From Tanypteryx hageni (Eukaryota > Arthropoda > Insecta > Odonata > Petaluridae), in the NCBI GenBank assembly GCA_028673005.1, contig CM054115.1:188577548-188641547 (forward strand): a DNA stretch of 64,000 nucleotides, given 5' to 3'. The position numbers and the translations under genes were made by a program. The notes below the pieces were generated by a model. That model was not told where the DNA came from and ran no database searches. It saw only the letters and a list, made by a program, of their open reading frames with translations. Below are positions 1-11,270 of this stretch, piece by piece; position 1 is the first letter of the stretch; every line of letters begins with the position of its first letter.

Positions 1-222
1 TTTAAGATATTAAAACAATCACCTTTGCTTAACACTTTATTTTGCCATAAGTAATTTTAAAAATGATAGCATATCATTCCTTCGAAAACAAGAACGGTGA
101 TGGGGTAGAATAATTGAAAGAGAATCGGATGGTTTTAGAGATGGCATTATAGAAATACGTAAGAGAGGCGCGTGAAATTTGACCTAGAATGGATATTAGT
201 CGTTAATAGATGCTTTACGTCA
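1..222. other. Unassigned AT-rich flank
   Basis: No coding potential or repeat family is recognised here. It lies outside the left terminal repeat of the hAT element. Confidence 0.4.
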
Positions 223-830
223 CAGAGGTCGGCAACGCGGCGACCGCAAGACGTCCGCCAGCCAAAGAGAGAACTCAAGTTAAACAATTACGGAAAACTC
301 TCAGAAACCAATAAGTTGCAGAGCAAGATGAAAAATAGAACTTTGTAATCTTACATCACACCGAGCCGAATCGTATGTCTGTTACAAAATAACATCGTCA
401 AGGTCAGGACTTATAAGCGAACAGAATGGGGACATACGTTGTTGGATAAAGACATTGTTGTCATTAACCGAGTTCTTTTGATAATAACTCCTCCGTTACC
501 CCTCTCTTGTTTAGTCACGTCCCTTTCCCTTCTTCCTACCCTGCCCTAGTATACATACATACTTGTTTGTCGTGCCTGTGCTGACAATTCATACAAACGT
601 TCTCGTACGAGCTGTACGAAAAGATAGGGAATTCTCCGCCCCTAGTTTATGCTAGGTGAAGGTGTCCTGTCGCCTTCAATCGCTATTACGGGTGCAAGGC
701 TAACTGAGATCCTTGTTCTCAACCCGTCGTGTACTATACCTCCGTTAGCCGGTTCAGGTTATTTGGAGGTAGGCGCTCGATACGGGAAAATTATTTCCCC
801 ATGTCGCGTGAAACTCCCAAGTTCTTGTCA

Positions 831-990
831 AAAGTCGTTGGTTTCGGAGTCCTAACCTCCGTCTTTTAGCATAACTTGCCTCAAGTTATTGTTGAAAGTC
901 GTTGGTTTCGGAGTTCTGTACTCCGTCTTGTAGCATAACTTGGCTCGAGTTATTGTTGTGAGTCGTTGGTTTCGGAGTTCCGTTCTTCGT
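831..990. repeat. Minisatellite, three units of about 64 bp
   Basis: Three tandem copies start near 831, 895 and 960. Each contains AAGTCGTTGGTTTCGGAGT followed by a TCCGTCTTxTAGCATAACTT block. The units differ by a few substitutions. They lie in the 5' non-coding part of the hAT element. Confidence 0.8.
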
Positions 991-1186
991 TTAGTATACA
1001 AAGTACAGGGTTTGGGAGATTTTTCTTCGTCTCTTACAATATCAGCCAGTGATAGCTCATTTCCCTCTTCATTGATTAAACATATATCAATTTAAATTGA
1101 CCAACAGTTCACAATATTTCTGATATTTTCCCGATATTTAGTGTGCTGTGTGTATTAATTCATTTGTAGAAAATTTCATCCCCATT

Positions 1187-2987
1187 ATGAGTAATAAGAG
1201 GCAAAGGACATATTACTTCAATGTTGATTGGGAAGAACAATTTTTTTATTGATTTGAAATAAAGTGTTTGTTTATTGTGCAATGCTTGTGGCGCACTTTC
1301 AAAAAAAAGCAATGTTGAAAAACATTTTAATACTGTCCACAGAAATTTTAATACTAGTTCTCCGTTAAACTCTGAGATCAGGAAAAAGAAAATTTCTGAT
1401 ATGAAATCTATTTTAACTAAACAGCAGAGCATTTTTACCAGACCAGTGTAGCAATCAAAAAGACCAACGATTGTATCACTTAAAATTTTGTATTGGTTGG
1501 CCAAGAGGAAAAAGCCTTTTGAAGATGGCGAGATTGTAAAAGAAGCCATGTTATCAATTGCTGACTCACTTTTCGAAGATTTTAAAAATAAAAATGAAAT
1601 TACCTCAGCAACCAACACGATTCAGTTATCAGCAAGAACAGATACAAGAAGAATTTCAGTTATTGCAACCAATATGGGGAAAGAGTTGGCAAATGATTTA
1701 CAAAAATGTATTTTCTTCTCGATGCAACTGGATGAGTCAACAGACATATCAGACACTTCCCAATTGGCTATGTTTGTGAAGATGGTGTTTAATGATTTTT
1801 CAGAAAAGGAAGAATTTCTTAAAATTCTACCATTAAAGGGACGAACAAGGGGTAAAGACATTTTTTCAGCTTTTAAAAAATATGTCCAAGAAGGTAATAT
1901 ACCATTAATGAAGTTGACCGCAATTACTACAGATGGTGAACCTTTGATGACAGGTTGTAAAAATGGATTTATTGCGCTATGTAAAGAAGACCCTCTCTTT
2001 CCAAAATTTATTTCATATCACTGCATTATACACCAAGAAATGTTATGCGCAAAGGTTCTTCATTTTCAACATGTCATGAAAACAGTAACAAAAATAATAA
2101 ATTCCATAAGAGCCGTACCAATGCAACACCAATTGTTTAAACTGCTTTTACAAGGTGAATATGCCGAATTCGATGATATCCTTTTACATACCGAAGTTAG
2201 ATGGCTCAGCAGAGGCAAAGTACTTGAGGTGTATAAATCTCATAAAGGAGGTAAAGGAATTTCTCACATCAAGAAATTAATATTATGCACAGTTGGATGA
2301 CAAAGCTTGGTTGATGGATTTCGGATTTCTTGTTAATATAACTATAAAATTGAACAGACTGAACATGGAGATGCAAGGGAAAAATCAACACATTGCAAAA
2401 ATGATAAGTGCAGTAGATGCATGCAAATGTGCATTGTGCAAGTCTCACCTAGAGAGAAATTCATTATCACATTTCCCGAATTTAAAATATATTATTGAGA
2501 GTCTGACTGAACCATTTTCACAACACATTGAAACTCTCCTGAAGGAATTAAATTTTAGTTTCGTCAATTTTCTGAAGTAGAACCCATAATAACATTCTTT
2601 GATAATCCGTTCAATTTTATGGACGATGATATGTCTGTTAATATTGGAACTTACTTTAATATCGTTAACACCGAGGACATAGAAATGGAAATAATAAATA
2701 TGCAGAATGTTATTATTTTAAGGTCACATAAAAATGATGAAAACTTTTGGAATTTAGTTGACGAAAATCGCTATCCATTAAGAAAATGTACCCTAAAAAT
2801 ATATTCTTACTGTGCTTCAACATACACCTGCGAGTCCATTTTTTCAAGCATGAAACACTTGAAATCCTAGTACCGATCGAGACTCACCCATTACAATTTA
2901 GACAACTGCCTAAGATCAGGTATCTCGAGTTATGTGCCAAATTCTAGCAAGTTGGCTGAAGATATGCAGTCCCAAGTTTCACATTGA
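1187..2987 (+). pseudogene. hAT transposase (BED finger, ZBED5/GTF2IRD2-like), broken
   Basis: It once encoded a cut-and-paste transposase. A start is plausible at 1187, but a frameshift near 1240-1265 separates it from the BED zinc finger (C-x2-C at 1269-1280, then H-x4-H). One frame then runs from 1266 to 2300 with a single TAG at 1449. It contains the first catalytic Asp in LDESTD, the second in TTDGEPLM, the C-x2-H of HCIIHQ and the VRWLSRG motif. After a frameshift near 2270-2300 the homology continues through 2580 and 2619-2870 (FWNLV to the SIFSSMKHLKS dimerisation block), then past a TAG at 2868 to 2985. At least two frameshifts and three in-frame stops make it non-functional, yet most domains remain, so it is only moderately old. 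Confidence 0.88.
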
Positions 2988-3240
2988 TTTCATGTTTTTA
3001 TAATAAATTCTTTAGTAATTTTACTCTTATATATACAAAAGTATCATTTTAATAAATATTGGTACACATCTACTATTGTTACATCTCTTCACTCCCCCAA
3101 TAATTAAAGTTGCGCCCTCATAGATAAAGAGGTTGCCGACCACTGATACAGAGAAATATCAACTGATCTTGCTAATGCGCCCTTCACATCCTCAGTAATA
3201 TAAATTGCACCCTCGCAGGTGAAAAGGTTGCCGACCCCTG

Positions 3241-5100
3241 CGGTTTAGGAGAATCGCTAAGGAGGGCAAGCCTAGAAAAGTTTTGTTTTAACAAAAATGT
3301 GTGCGATGTGAGGCATTACTTCTGTAAATCCTGATATATATTGCACATGGAGAAAAATATAACATTCTTAAAATATCAAATATTTTTAAAATAACAAGAA
3401 TAAAGCTTTTATTTCCCACGCGGAATTCGCACGCCACTTTTAAAGGAATTCTTTCGTACATCGCATCGGAGCACTGTATAGGAATAAGCTTTCTCTGTAT
3501 ATCCAATAATACCCACTACTATCATTTATTTGTTCAAGGACGACTAAAAATGAAAAAATTTCCGCCCATAAGTTCACGTTTAGGCATAATGTCTTGATTC
3601 TCAACAATAATAACAAACTCGGTGAAACATATCCACGTCCACGAGTCAAACAAATGGTTGCTGCTGAAGGGTTTTCTAATTAATAGTTCAATAACGATTT
3701 TATTGTTAGATATAGCCAACGATCAACGCTTGACGGATTTTGATGAGATTGAAAGGGATATGAGTAACAGTCTATTTATGCTCTTTTGTAAAGTAAAAGT
3801 TTAAATTGACTGATAGGGCCAAAAACATATTTGAACGATGAATTTTAATGAGGATCTTTCGTATTACATTTAGTTAAAATGCATCAAGGTGGTCAAAAGA
3901 AGACCCTTTTGTTTATAATTCAAATTTTTAAATAATTATATCCTTTGGTAATTACTAAAATAGTTACATTATATTCATGGATTTAAATTTATATTACAAG
4001 GAGCCATATTAGTTTCATTCATGCTTTAACATCGCTTTGACATTCTTTTGGCGACGTTTATCGCTCCATGGAATACATTTCAAACAAAGGAAGCTTCAAG
4101 ATTATACCTCTATTGTACCATTATCCGCCTTTTTCCAATCGCTTTCGCGTTTATAAAGGGACTCTAATTATACCGGAAAAAAGTTTTCAACCGAATTACA
4201 GTCTTCCCATCCGCTGTCGGAAACAGAGCAGAAAGGTTTCAATGACCGCAGTGTAAGGCGGATCAAGCGGAATGGCCGATGACGGGGAAAAAAGAAAAAC
4301 GCTTCGGCGCATCAAAGAACAATTTGAAAAGCACTGATCCCGCGGTCTTCACCAGCCAAGCGTTTTTTTGTGTGAAAGAGACTGGGCCCAAGCGTTTGTG
4401 TGCGTTTGTGCGCTCGCGCACGAGTATGCGTGTGTGTACTGGCACGTGAGTGCATAGTGTGGTGGAGCTAGAGTGATAGATAAGCCACTCTCATCTACCC
4501 ATCGAAAATCCTACACTCCGCCCATTTTCAGATAACTGAAACGATTGTGAGTCTACGCTAAACAACGCAGTAACACGCACATACAAATATTATGAATGCA
4601 AAAGAATTTCTGTGCTTTCATGCACACTATTACACTACCAGAAAGTATCTCTTTGAGGTTATATATATACACAGCATTACCTCTTCGCCAATTTACTGCA
4701 CCTTATTTTGTCAATCAGGAGTGGTCAGGTCGAGAAGCCATTATAACACACACGGGTGATGGAAACGTAGTAATGAAGGCGATTTGGTGAACCGATGAAC
4801 CTCGCGGAGGAATAGAAGAGACGAAGAAGACCAAAGGCAAATGGAGAGAAAAGGATCGAAGGCAAGATTGTAAGAAGAATAGAGGAAGGGGAGTAATGCG
4901 ATGAGTAATTTGGGAGCAGTTAGATATACGTCTTTATTAGGGCGAGTGGGAGGGAAAGAGGGCGAGACTGAGGGGGACAGTCTGTGTCTGTCTGTCGGTG
5001 TCTGTGTGTATCAGTGGTTGTGTCTGTGTGCGTGTGGCTGTGCCTGTATATGTGTGTGTGAGCGTGCGCCTGTGTATGTGTTTGTGCATTTTTGGCTAAT
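3241..5100. other. Unassigned region with two GT-rich patches
   Basis: No protein homology is recognised on either strand. GT/TGTC-rich simple sequence occurs at about 4385-4450 and 4975-5095. Short open frames here have no recognisable motif. Confidence 0.4.
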
Positions 5101-5104
5101 CAAC

Positions 5105-5343
5105 CTATTGGATTAGTATAGCCATTACGCGCCATACAACTCACAAGGGAAGATGGAAGCCCGGTGCCAGTATCAGCTTACTCTAACGAAGAGCACCAAG
5201 GGGGGCAACTGCTGGACGCCCCTTCCGAAGGACGGAACGCTGACTGACAAGGGTCGGTTAAAAAAATCCGATCTCTGCCGGATTCGAACCTAGGACCGCT
5301 GCGTGGAAGGCCAGCGCTCTAACCACTTCGCCACCGCCAATCC
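5105..5343 (-). mobile_element. tRNA-derived SINE, minus strand
   Basis: Read on the minus strand it opens with a tRNA-like head: A box TGGCGAAGTGG and B box GGTTCGAATCC (complement of 5280-5290), so internal RNA polymerase III control is likely. The body shares blocks with the SINE at 26988-27312, for example GTTCCGTCCTTCGGAAGGG and GGCACCGGG. The B box is a perfect consensus here. The 3' boundary is approximate and no target duplication was found. Confidence 0.82.
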
Positions 5344-6250
5344 AAGAGGGGGAGAGTGAGAAGAGAAGGAGGGAATAAATCTCTATAGAATAATAAAGTT
5401 ATACGAATAAATTCCTTGAAAAATATTTAATGTATTTTATTAAAATCGTTCTACACACCCTAAATACATTTTTTTCTGTTTTAACAGGAGGACGCTGGCC
5501 CTCAATGTGTGATCCCGTATTTCCTCAGAAATAACGAACCTAATTTTGAACATTTTTGCCTGAATAATCACATTGAAACCCTGACAGTAGTCGCACATTT
5601 TTTCGGTTAAATTTCGTTCAATACCTCTCCATTAAGTGAAAGTTTAAACTACCCTCCCTCCTGCCCCCTTTCTCTCTCTCTCCCTCACTCTCGTCTTATC
5701 TTGGGCTTCTACCAGTACTTCTTTTTGCCTTCAACAGGCTCTGACAAAAGTGTCTCCAAAAAAGGAATAAAAGTTCAATTGACTGCCGGGAAAGAGAAGA
5801 ATGGCTCCATAAACAGGCGAAAGGAGCACAAGAAGGAGGCTCCCAAGGAATCCGTCGCCGTAGCATTTTCCCACGCACACGTGTCAAGGTGTGAAAGGAG
5901 AAGCAACGCCAGTGCAGCGAATTGGCGACCAGTTAGGGAATTCACGAAATTATCTTCAAACTTTACTTCCTCCACGGCACCAAAGGAATTGCATTATGAG
6001 CATGAAAATTTGTACGGTAACTAACAAAATGTTTTAAGCTTTCTTCTCAATTTTATTCAGCATCAACAAACTATACAACGTTTATTCTCTTGATCACTTT
6101 GTCAACAACGATCAATATCTCAGCCGTTTCTTCAGACAGGTCAACCAAATTTTGTAAAGGTTCCTCATTTTTTCAGGAAACCATTCACAAAAAGAAATCC
6201 CCAAAAAAGAGCCGGGTTCGACTCTGGTAGACAATGTCTATTTCCCATAG

Positions 6251-6320
6251 GTTAACAGGTAAAAATCAATTTAGCGACATGCAGGCTTTCATCCTTTTGT
6301 CATAAAAATGAGAAAAATTG
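6251..6320 (+). repeat. Copy 1 of a diverged ~70-bp duplication
   Basis: The stretch with GGTAAAAATC, GGCTTTCATCCTTTTG and AAAATGAGAAAAA matches 6631-6700 in order and spacing, with many substitutions. The two copies are about 380 bp apart in the same orientation. Confidence 0.55.
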
Positions 6321-6630
6321 ATCCTCGATCTTAAAACTGGGACTGATTTTAAAGGAAAATGAACGGATGTCTCATTCTTATCGCTGATTGTCTCTCTCGG
6401 CCCGCAGACGTTCGAATTTAACGATAAAATTACTTGGTTTGGCCAAATTTAACGATTTCATGAGGATTTGCCTTGACAGCCATGCCATTGTCGCAATCGA
6501 GACCCCCATTATTGTCTCAATTCTCATATGAGCAATATATATATATATATACGTATGTATTGAGTGCCTTAATATGAGCCATCAGGCATTTAATGTGTTG
6601 TCCGGAAAGAGGGAGAGAAATGTATTAACA

Positions 6631-6700
6631 AGTAACACGTAAAAATAGACTTCTGGACGTGAAGGCCTTCATTCTTTTGGAAGTTAAAATTAGAAAAAAC
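6631..6700 (+). repeat. Copy 2 of the diverged ~70-bp duplication
   Basis: It matches 6251-6320: CGTAAAAATAG, GGCCTTCATTCTTTTGG and AAATTAGAAAAAACTGA line up. It may be part of a larger, decayed tandem duplication. Confidence 0.55.
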
Positions 6701-7084
6701 TGACCGACGTTCATCCAATTTAAACTATTTCAAAAAACATTTAATAAAGTTTCTTATTATATATAGCTTTTTCTGCACACAACTTAAAATTGCTCATATT
6801 TAACGTTTAAATCACATATTTAGGGGTAATATTTCCTCTTTATCAACAACTGTTTTTACGACATTGCAACTGTCAAAACTAGAGCTCAGACTGTTGCCTC
6901 AAGTCTAAATGCCTTCCCCTAACTTACCTCAAAATTGGTTAATCTTGACAACCGACTGAATGAAATAAAATCATTATAAACTAGCGCCGTGACGGGGTCA
7001 GGAATGCAACTACGATAATAAAATCATGAATCCACGAAAGAGTTAAAGTGAGAAACAGGACACATTAGGTGGAAAAAAGCTTGT

Positions 7085-7145
7085 TGTGGGCAAAAATAAG
7101 ACCCACGTTATGTCCTATACCGCGCATTAACATTCCGCGTTATAG
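7085..7145 (+). mobile_element. Possible Tigger-type MITE end
   Basis: The stretch ending GTTATAGCCGGGATGCACTGTA resembles the right ends near 26215 and 26797 (GTTATACGGGGTA, then ACTGTA). The similarity is weak and only one end is visible. Confidence 0.3.
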
Positions 7146-7809
7146 CCGGGATGCACTGTACATCAAACTGGTTGCTACCAAGATTTCTTTAGAAAGTTCA
7201 ATTTAATTTATGAAACTAATATATAAGAAAGTTGCACAAGCAAGACAATTTTTACATTCTGAATTTTATAATACAATATCTGATGTGGCCGCCACATGAC
7301 TTTCTCCATATCTGTAATATTTCTAAAAAATTCCAAATATGTTAGTTAATAATAAATATTTTAAGAAACTGCGAGAAAATTATAGGCTTTACAAAGAACA
7401 TAAATATACTCAAACTATAGCCTTCTGATATTGCATACAGCCACAAAGCTCCAACAATTAAAAAAATAAAAATGAGCGTTACAAAGAGGTAACTAAGCGA
7501 CAATTGTTAATAATAGTCATCGGTAGTTGGCGTGGTGGTGGCAGCTAAAAATATAAAATATCTCTTAAGCAATGCATTATATGGAAAATTTCCAAACAAA
7601 GGCTGTAGAAAATTAAATTTCCTACAACGTTTATTCCAGTGTATATTTACATTTATCGAATATTAAAGCAAATATTTCAAAATAACGGATAAGTCACAAA
7701 AGTAAACACCTATTTCCGGTTGACCGATTTTTACCAAAAACTAATCAGTTCTTGTGACTTTTATAAAAATGTTAAATATAAAATTTCGCGTTGACCTGAT
7801 TAATAGTTT
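7146..7809. other. Unassigned AT-rich stretch
   Basis: I see no coding or structural signal here. Confidence 0.35.
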
Positions 7810-7814
7810 TTGAG

Positions 7815-8352
7815 TCAGAGCACCCACAAAAAACTATCACATACACACTCGCACACGCACAGACATCATCGAAACGTGATCAGGGGACCTCAAAACGTGT
7901 ATTTTCGTAAAAATCTCAAAGTCGATTTTTTTCACGAATACAATACTTTCTCCCATACTGCGTATATGGAGAAAGGAAAAAGGTCTAATTTATGTTTTAT
8001 ATTGTTTGCTTACAAAGCCCGTTTTAAACGGGCTAATTCTGATAATACCTATAGGGTAAGTCCGGGATAGATGGCCACCCATTGTGTGTCCTCTAGTAGT
8101 AATTGGAACGAAACGGTTGAGGAGTTAGTAGCGCCTTTGCAGTCGATTAAAATAGTTGCTGTATTCACGCTCATTAAAAACATTGCTTTAGTGATTATTT
8201 TAATGTTTTTACTTTCTCCATATACGTAGTATAGGGGAAATCGAATATTTCACAGAAATTGATTATTGCCATACAGACAATAATCAATTTCTGTAAAACA
8301 TTCGATTTAAACCCAGTTTAAATGAGGAATTGGACTTTGTGGGTGCGTACCT
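7815..8352. mobile_element. Possible non-autonomous TIR element
   Basis: GAGCACCCACAAAAA near 7818 is answered by TTTGTGGGTGCG near 8337. Inner inverted segments around CTTTCTCCATATACG occur near 7960 and 8207. The same words recur at 26697-26720 in a Tigger-type MITE (GCGCCCACAAAAACG, then GGAGAAAGTAAAAAC). It lies directly upstream of the Tigger relic and may be part of its 5' region. Confidence 0.4.
8238..8308. repeat. Hairpin with 31-bp arms
   Basis: The left arm 8238-8268 and right arm 8278-8308 are inverse copies with about three mismatches, separated by 9 bp. The arm core is CAGAAATTGATTATTG. Confidence 0.85.
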
Positions 8353-8412
8353 AACCTATAAAGCTTTTCACTGAGCCAGTCATTCCTGAATATACGCTAT
8401 GGCCATCTCTCC

Positions 8413-9747
8413 ATGACAAACGGCCTTCTCTTTTACGGCTTAGTTGGCCAGCATGCATTTCTTTATTTGGATCATTCTATTCAGATGCAGAATAAATATA
8501 CAAGGAAAACGGGTACTACCCGTAGGAGATGGACCCAGGAAGATTTGATTAAAGCGAGTGAAACCATCCGTAATGGCACTTCCGTGCAACATGCCGCTCT
8601 TTTATTTGGTATACCCAGGAAAAAATTGGAAGGTAGAATGAAATGTGGGAACACTGTGAAAGGTTCGATGGTGCCAAATTGTTTATTAGGCAGAGACAAT
8701 GAAGGGAGGTTGGTACGACACATCAAAACAATGCAAAAACATGGCTTCCCTCTCACGCGAGACGATCTTCGAAGGTTGGCCTACAGTTTTGTGATGAAAC
8801 TGGGAATAAAACACATATTTAATAATGACACATAAAAGGCTGGGTACGTTGCAACTATTTCTATCCAAACATGCGCAAGTTGGAAGGCGTGTCGTTAGCT
8901 CGATGCCAGGCGATGAATCGAGAAGAAGTAAGCGCGTACTTCAAACTTTTGGGGCAAGTTTTGGAGGAAAATAGATTTTGATAAACCAGAGTCTATTTTC
9001 AATATTGACGAATCAGGGCTTCAATTAAACAATTGCCTTGACCAAGTCATCGCAGAGAAGGGGTCAAAAGATTTTCAACTTTCAATTTTTCAGAAAAAGA
9101 AGAGACTTTAAAAATCATAGCATGTTGCAATGCAAAAGGAGTATTTTTCCCTCCAATCTCTATCATGAAGGGAAGAAACAAATAACAATTTCAAGATGGA
9201 ATACCAGCAGGCGCCATTGTTTTCATGTCTAAAAAATCGGCTTACGTCAACGCTGCTCTTTTCTTGGGTTGGTTGAAAAACAACATTCTTCCTGGAAAAC
9301 CCGGAGGAAAATCTTCGACGGACACGCATCACATTGTAATTCAGTGGAGATTCTAGAGTTTGCTGCATCCCTAGACATAATTTTCATTTGTCTTCTAAGT
9401 CATACTACGCATTATCTTCGACCTTTAGATCGCGCGGTATTCAAGTGCGTAATACTGCCACTAAATGGCTAAAAAATCACCCCGGACGCAAGCTAACGAG
9501 ATTGCAATTTGGGGAGCTTCAAGAACCAAAGAGGAAGCAACCAATTTCATCAAGCAGCAGCTCCGCAGAGGAGGTAGAGATTCAGTATGTGACCAGCGAC
9601 GAGGACGACCTCGCCAACGAATGTGTTGGATGTGGTGAGGATCACACAAAGAAAAAAGTTGAGTGGATCCAATGTACTCTTTGAGATGGCTGCACGAAAC
9701 GTACACATCTTTTAAATATGCGCGACAGCGCTGCGGCAAATTTATAA
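8413..9747 (+). pseudogene. Tigger/pogo-family DDE transposase, broken
   Basis: A relic of a Tc1/mariner-superfamily pogo transposase related to the Jerky and Tigger proteins. The N-terminal frame 8413-8835 has a pipsqueak-type helix-turn-helix (RRRWTQEDLIKASETIRNG) and a CENP-B-type DNA-binding part (HGFPLTRDDLRRLAYSF); MQNKYTRK near 8485 is an alternative start. All three catalytic aspartates are visible, in different frames: FNIDESG near 9000, FDGHASHC near 9315 and HYLRPLDRAVFK near 9427. The tail 9598-9747 encodes an acidic stretch and a cysteine-rich finger (CVGCGED, WIQC) with one TGA before its end. Several frameshifts lie between 8835 and 9460. Confidence 0.9.
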
Positions 9748-10009
9748 TGAAGAAAAAATGAAATTGTCAACTTAATTTGTTTTTTTTCAGTAATGTGTTT
9801 ATAGTAATGTGTTTTTTAAGCACATTACATGTGAGTATTTAATTATTTACCTCGTTCCCAAGTTCTCCCTAGAGCGTTATTTTAGTTTATTTTAGAGCTA
9901 TACAGTTGCAGGTGTCACAAAAACTTCGTTTTTCCTTAATGCGATTATTTTGACAGAATTTGAAGGTAGCGAAGGACAAAACCAATTGAATGTATGTAAT
10001 AGCATATTT
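9748..10009. other. AT-rich 3' flank of the Tigger relic
   Basis: It contains a short hairpin-like stretch around AATGTG/CACATT repeats near 9793-9830. No terminal repeat could be fixed. Confidence 0.35.
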
Positions 10010-10020
10010 AAATATAAATA

Positions 10021-10238
10021 AAATCGATGGATGCAGCCTTGACGTGGTGAAACTCCATATTCAGGAAAATGAATAAAATGTTTGGTAAGGAATCCACTTT
10101 AACAACTCACAAAAACAGACGACCGGTTTCGACTGACACTTAGTCCCTGATGATGACTAAGTGTTAGTCGAAACCGGTCGTCTGTTTTGTGTGAGTTATT
10201 AAAGTGGTTTCTTTACCAAACATTTTATTCATTTTCCT
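10021..10238 (+). mobile_element. Foldback retro-insertion with hammerhead core (Penelope-like end)
   Basis: The insertion is flanked by the direct repeat AAATATAAATA (10010-10020 and 10239-10249), an 11-bp target duplication. It has a 42-nt unpaired extension (10021-10062) followed by two inverted arms, 10063 to about 10145 and about 10155 to 10238, which are nearly perfect complements. The loop and start of the right arm hold a hammerhead-like core. It encodes no protein. The same layout occurs at 33570-33805. I infer an end-only insertion of a Penelope-like retroelement; a foldback DNA element is the main alternative. Confidence 0.7.
10147..10179 (+). ncRNA. Hammerhead-ribozyme-like core
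   Basis: In order: CTGATGA (10147-10153), one extra T, a stem II of GACTAA / GTG loop / TTAGTC, then GAA and the palindrome ACCGGT ending in C (10179) as the predicted cleavage position. This matches the hammerhead core CUGANGA, stem II, GAAA, stem III, UH. Stem III has no loop, so it could form only between two RNA copies. The extra T between A9 and stem II and the lack of a clear stem I are departures from the standard fold. Confidence 0.6.
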
Positions 10239-10249
10239 AAATATAAATA

Positions 10250-10818
10250 GATACAAAGATGAATTTTTTTCTATTTAAAATTCTTAAGATTAATGTTCTA
10301 CATTACTAACAAATAAAATTTATTTGCCAAAATGAAAAACTAACTTTTAAATTTCCCAACCAGCAAAGCAATTTTCATGATAAATGAATTGAAAACTAAA
10401 CAAGATTAAGCTTTTTGAGCAGAAGATATGCTATCACCGAATGGATTTTTAACTATTTCGAAATTTATTATTTAATAAAAGGTATCGTAACATGCGACGA
10501 ATGTTTTGCCAAGAGGTGGAGGTCGCGGTTATTAAAATTGTGATCCTTTTCAAGCTGGATGTAAATTAAAGGCGAAGGGACATGCATTTCAGGAATGGAT
10601 GGATATATCCTAAAAATTAAAGAAAAACTTTAATTTCAAAGAATTCAACTGTTTATAGAGACTGAAAAACTGCTGGAAGAACTTCACAATTGACAATCCG
10701 CAGGCAGTTTATGTAAAATATCATATAAAATTTTCACACAATTTTTTATTTGAATTTTATAAAGACAGTAATATGTCACTGGGAATTCACTTTTCTTCCT
10801 AAAATTTTTAACTGACCA
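10250..10818. other. Unassigned AT-rich region
   Basis: No homology is recognised on either strand. Confidence 0.35.
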
Positions 10819-10880
10819 GCTATTCATTGCACTACCCATTGCGTGTAGGCCAGAGGGAATTATCAGGTAGTAAAAAATAA
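10819..10880 (+). mobile_element. SINE 3' tail, copy 1
   Basis: GCTATTCATTGCACTACCC, then CATTGCGTGTAGGCCAGAGG, matches the 3' part of the SINE at 26988-27312. It has an internal deletion of the TCTGAGATAC part and runs into an A-rich tail. Confidence 0.7.
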
Positions 10881-10957
10881 AACTAAATAAATAATAAAGA
10901 TTCAACGGTAGAGTATATCTATTAAGAAGTAATATTTATTTCAAATTTTTTAAAACA

Positions 10958-11031
10958 GCTATTCAATGCACTACCCCTCAGATACCCATTGCGCGTAGGC
11001 AAGAGGGAATCAGCAGGCCGTAAAAAAAAAA
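10958..11031 (+). mobile_element. SINE 3' tail, copy 2
   Basis: The order GCTATTCAATGCACTACCCC, CAGATACCCATTGCGCG, TAGGCAAGAGGGAATCAGC ends in an A run at about 11022-11031. The segment before it resembles the segment before copy 1, so the two tails may come from a local tandem duplication. Confidence 0.75.
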
Positions 11032-11189
11032 AATATATTTATAACGTTGAATTAACCACATGCTTCACCTTATAATCGGAATTTACCTTTCTTTCTAAAT
11101 ATAATTAATAAAGTCATGCTCCACTTTGTGGAATTTACTCATCGAAATGAAAAGAAAAAACTTTGTCCCTTCCACAGTTGATTGAACAC

Positions 11190-11221
11190 GACCGGCTTCG
11201 CTACGATCGTAGCATCATCAT
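11190..11221 (-). ncRNA. Degenerate hammerhead-like core joined to a SINE tail
   Basis: On the minus strand: ATGATGA (C3 changed to A), an extra T, the hairpin GCTACG / AT / CGTAGC, GAA, then GCCGGT and C. It shares the layout of the core at 10147-10179, including the CCGGTCGTG continuation, but has lost the first C and A15.1. Plus-strand SINE tail sequence starts directly beside it. Confidence 0.45.
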
Positions 11222-11270
11222 GATACCCATTGCGCGTAGGTCAGAGTGAACCAGCAGGTTGTTAAAAAAA
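11222..11270 (+). mobile_element. SINE 3' tail, copy 3
   Basis: GATACCCATTGCGCGTAGG followed by TCAGAGTGAACCAGCAGG and an A run. It lacks the CTATTCATTGCACTAC part, which is replaced by the hammerhead-like segment. Confidence 0.7.

Larger units (their letters stand above)
223..3240 (+). mobile_element. hAT transposon, about 3.0 kb, degraded
   Basis: The left end reads CAGAGGTCGGCAAC (223-236) and the right end is its near inverse GTTGCCGACCCCTG (3227-3240), a terminal inverted repeat of the CAGGGGTCGGCAACC type seen in hAT elements. A second right-end-like sequence, GTTGCCGACCACTG, lies at about 3134-3147, so the 3' end is duplicated about 93 bp apart. I could not see a convincing 8-bp target duplication. 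The inside holds a minisatellite and a broken hAT transposase in the same orientation. The family is well supported; the exact limits are less so. Confidence 0.75.
5344..7085. other. Unassigned region containing a local duplication
   Basis: No gene is recognised. Between about 5640 and 5990 it is richer in CT and GC than its surroundings. It carries the 70-bp duplication annotated separately and a short AT repeat near 6536-6552. Confidence 0.4.

Noticed and set aside
649..855. Small plus-strand frame at the start of the window
   Set aside because: It lies in the 5' part of the hAT and ends in the minisatellite; no domain.
4385..5095. CRISPR-like or regulatory array
   Set aside because: Only GT/TGTC simple repeats; no spacer structure.
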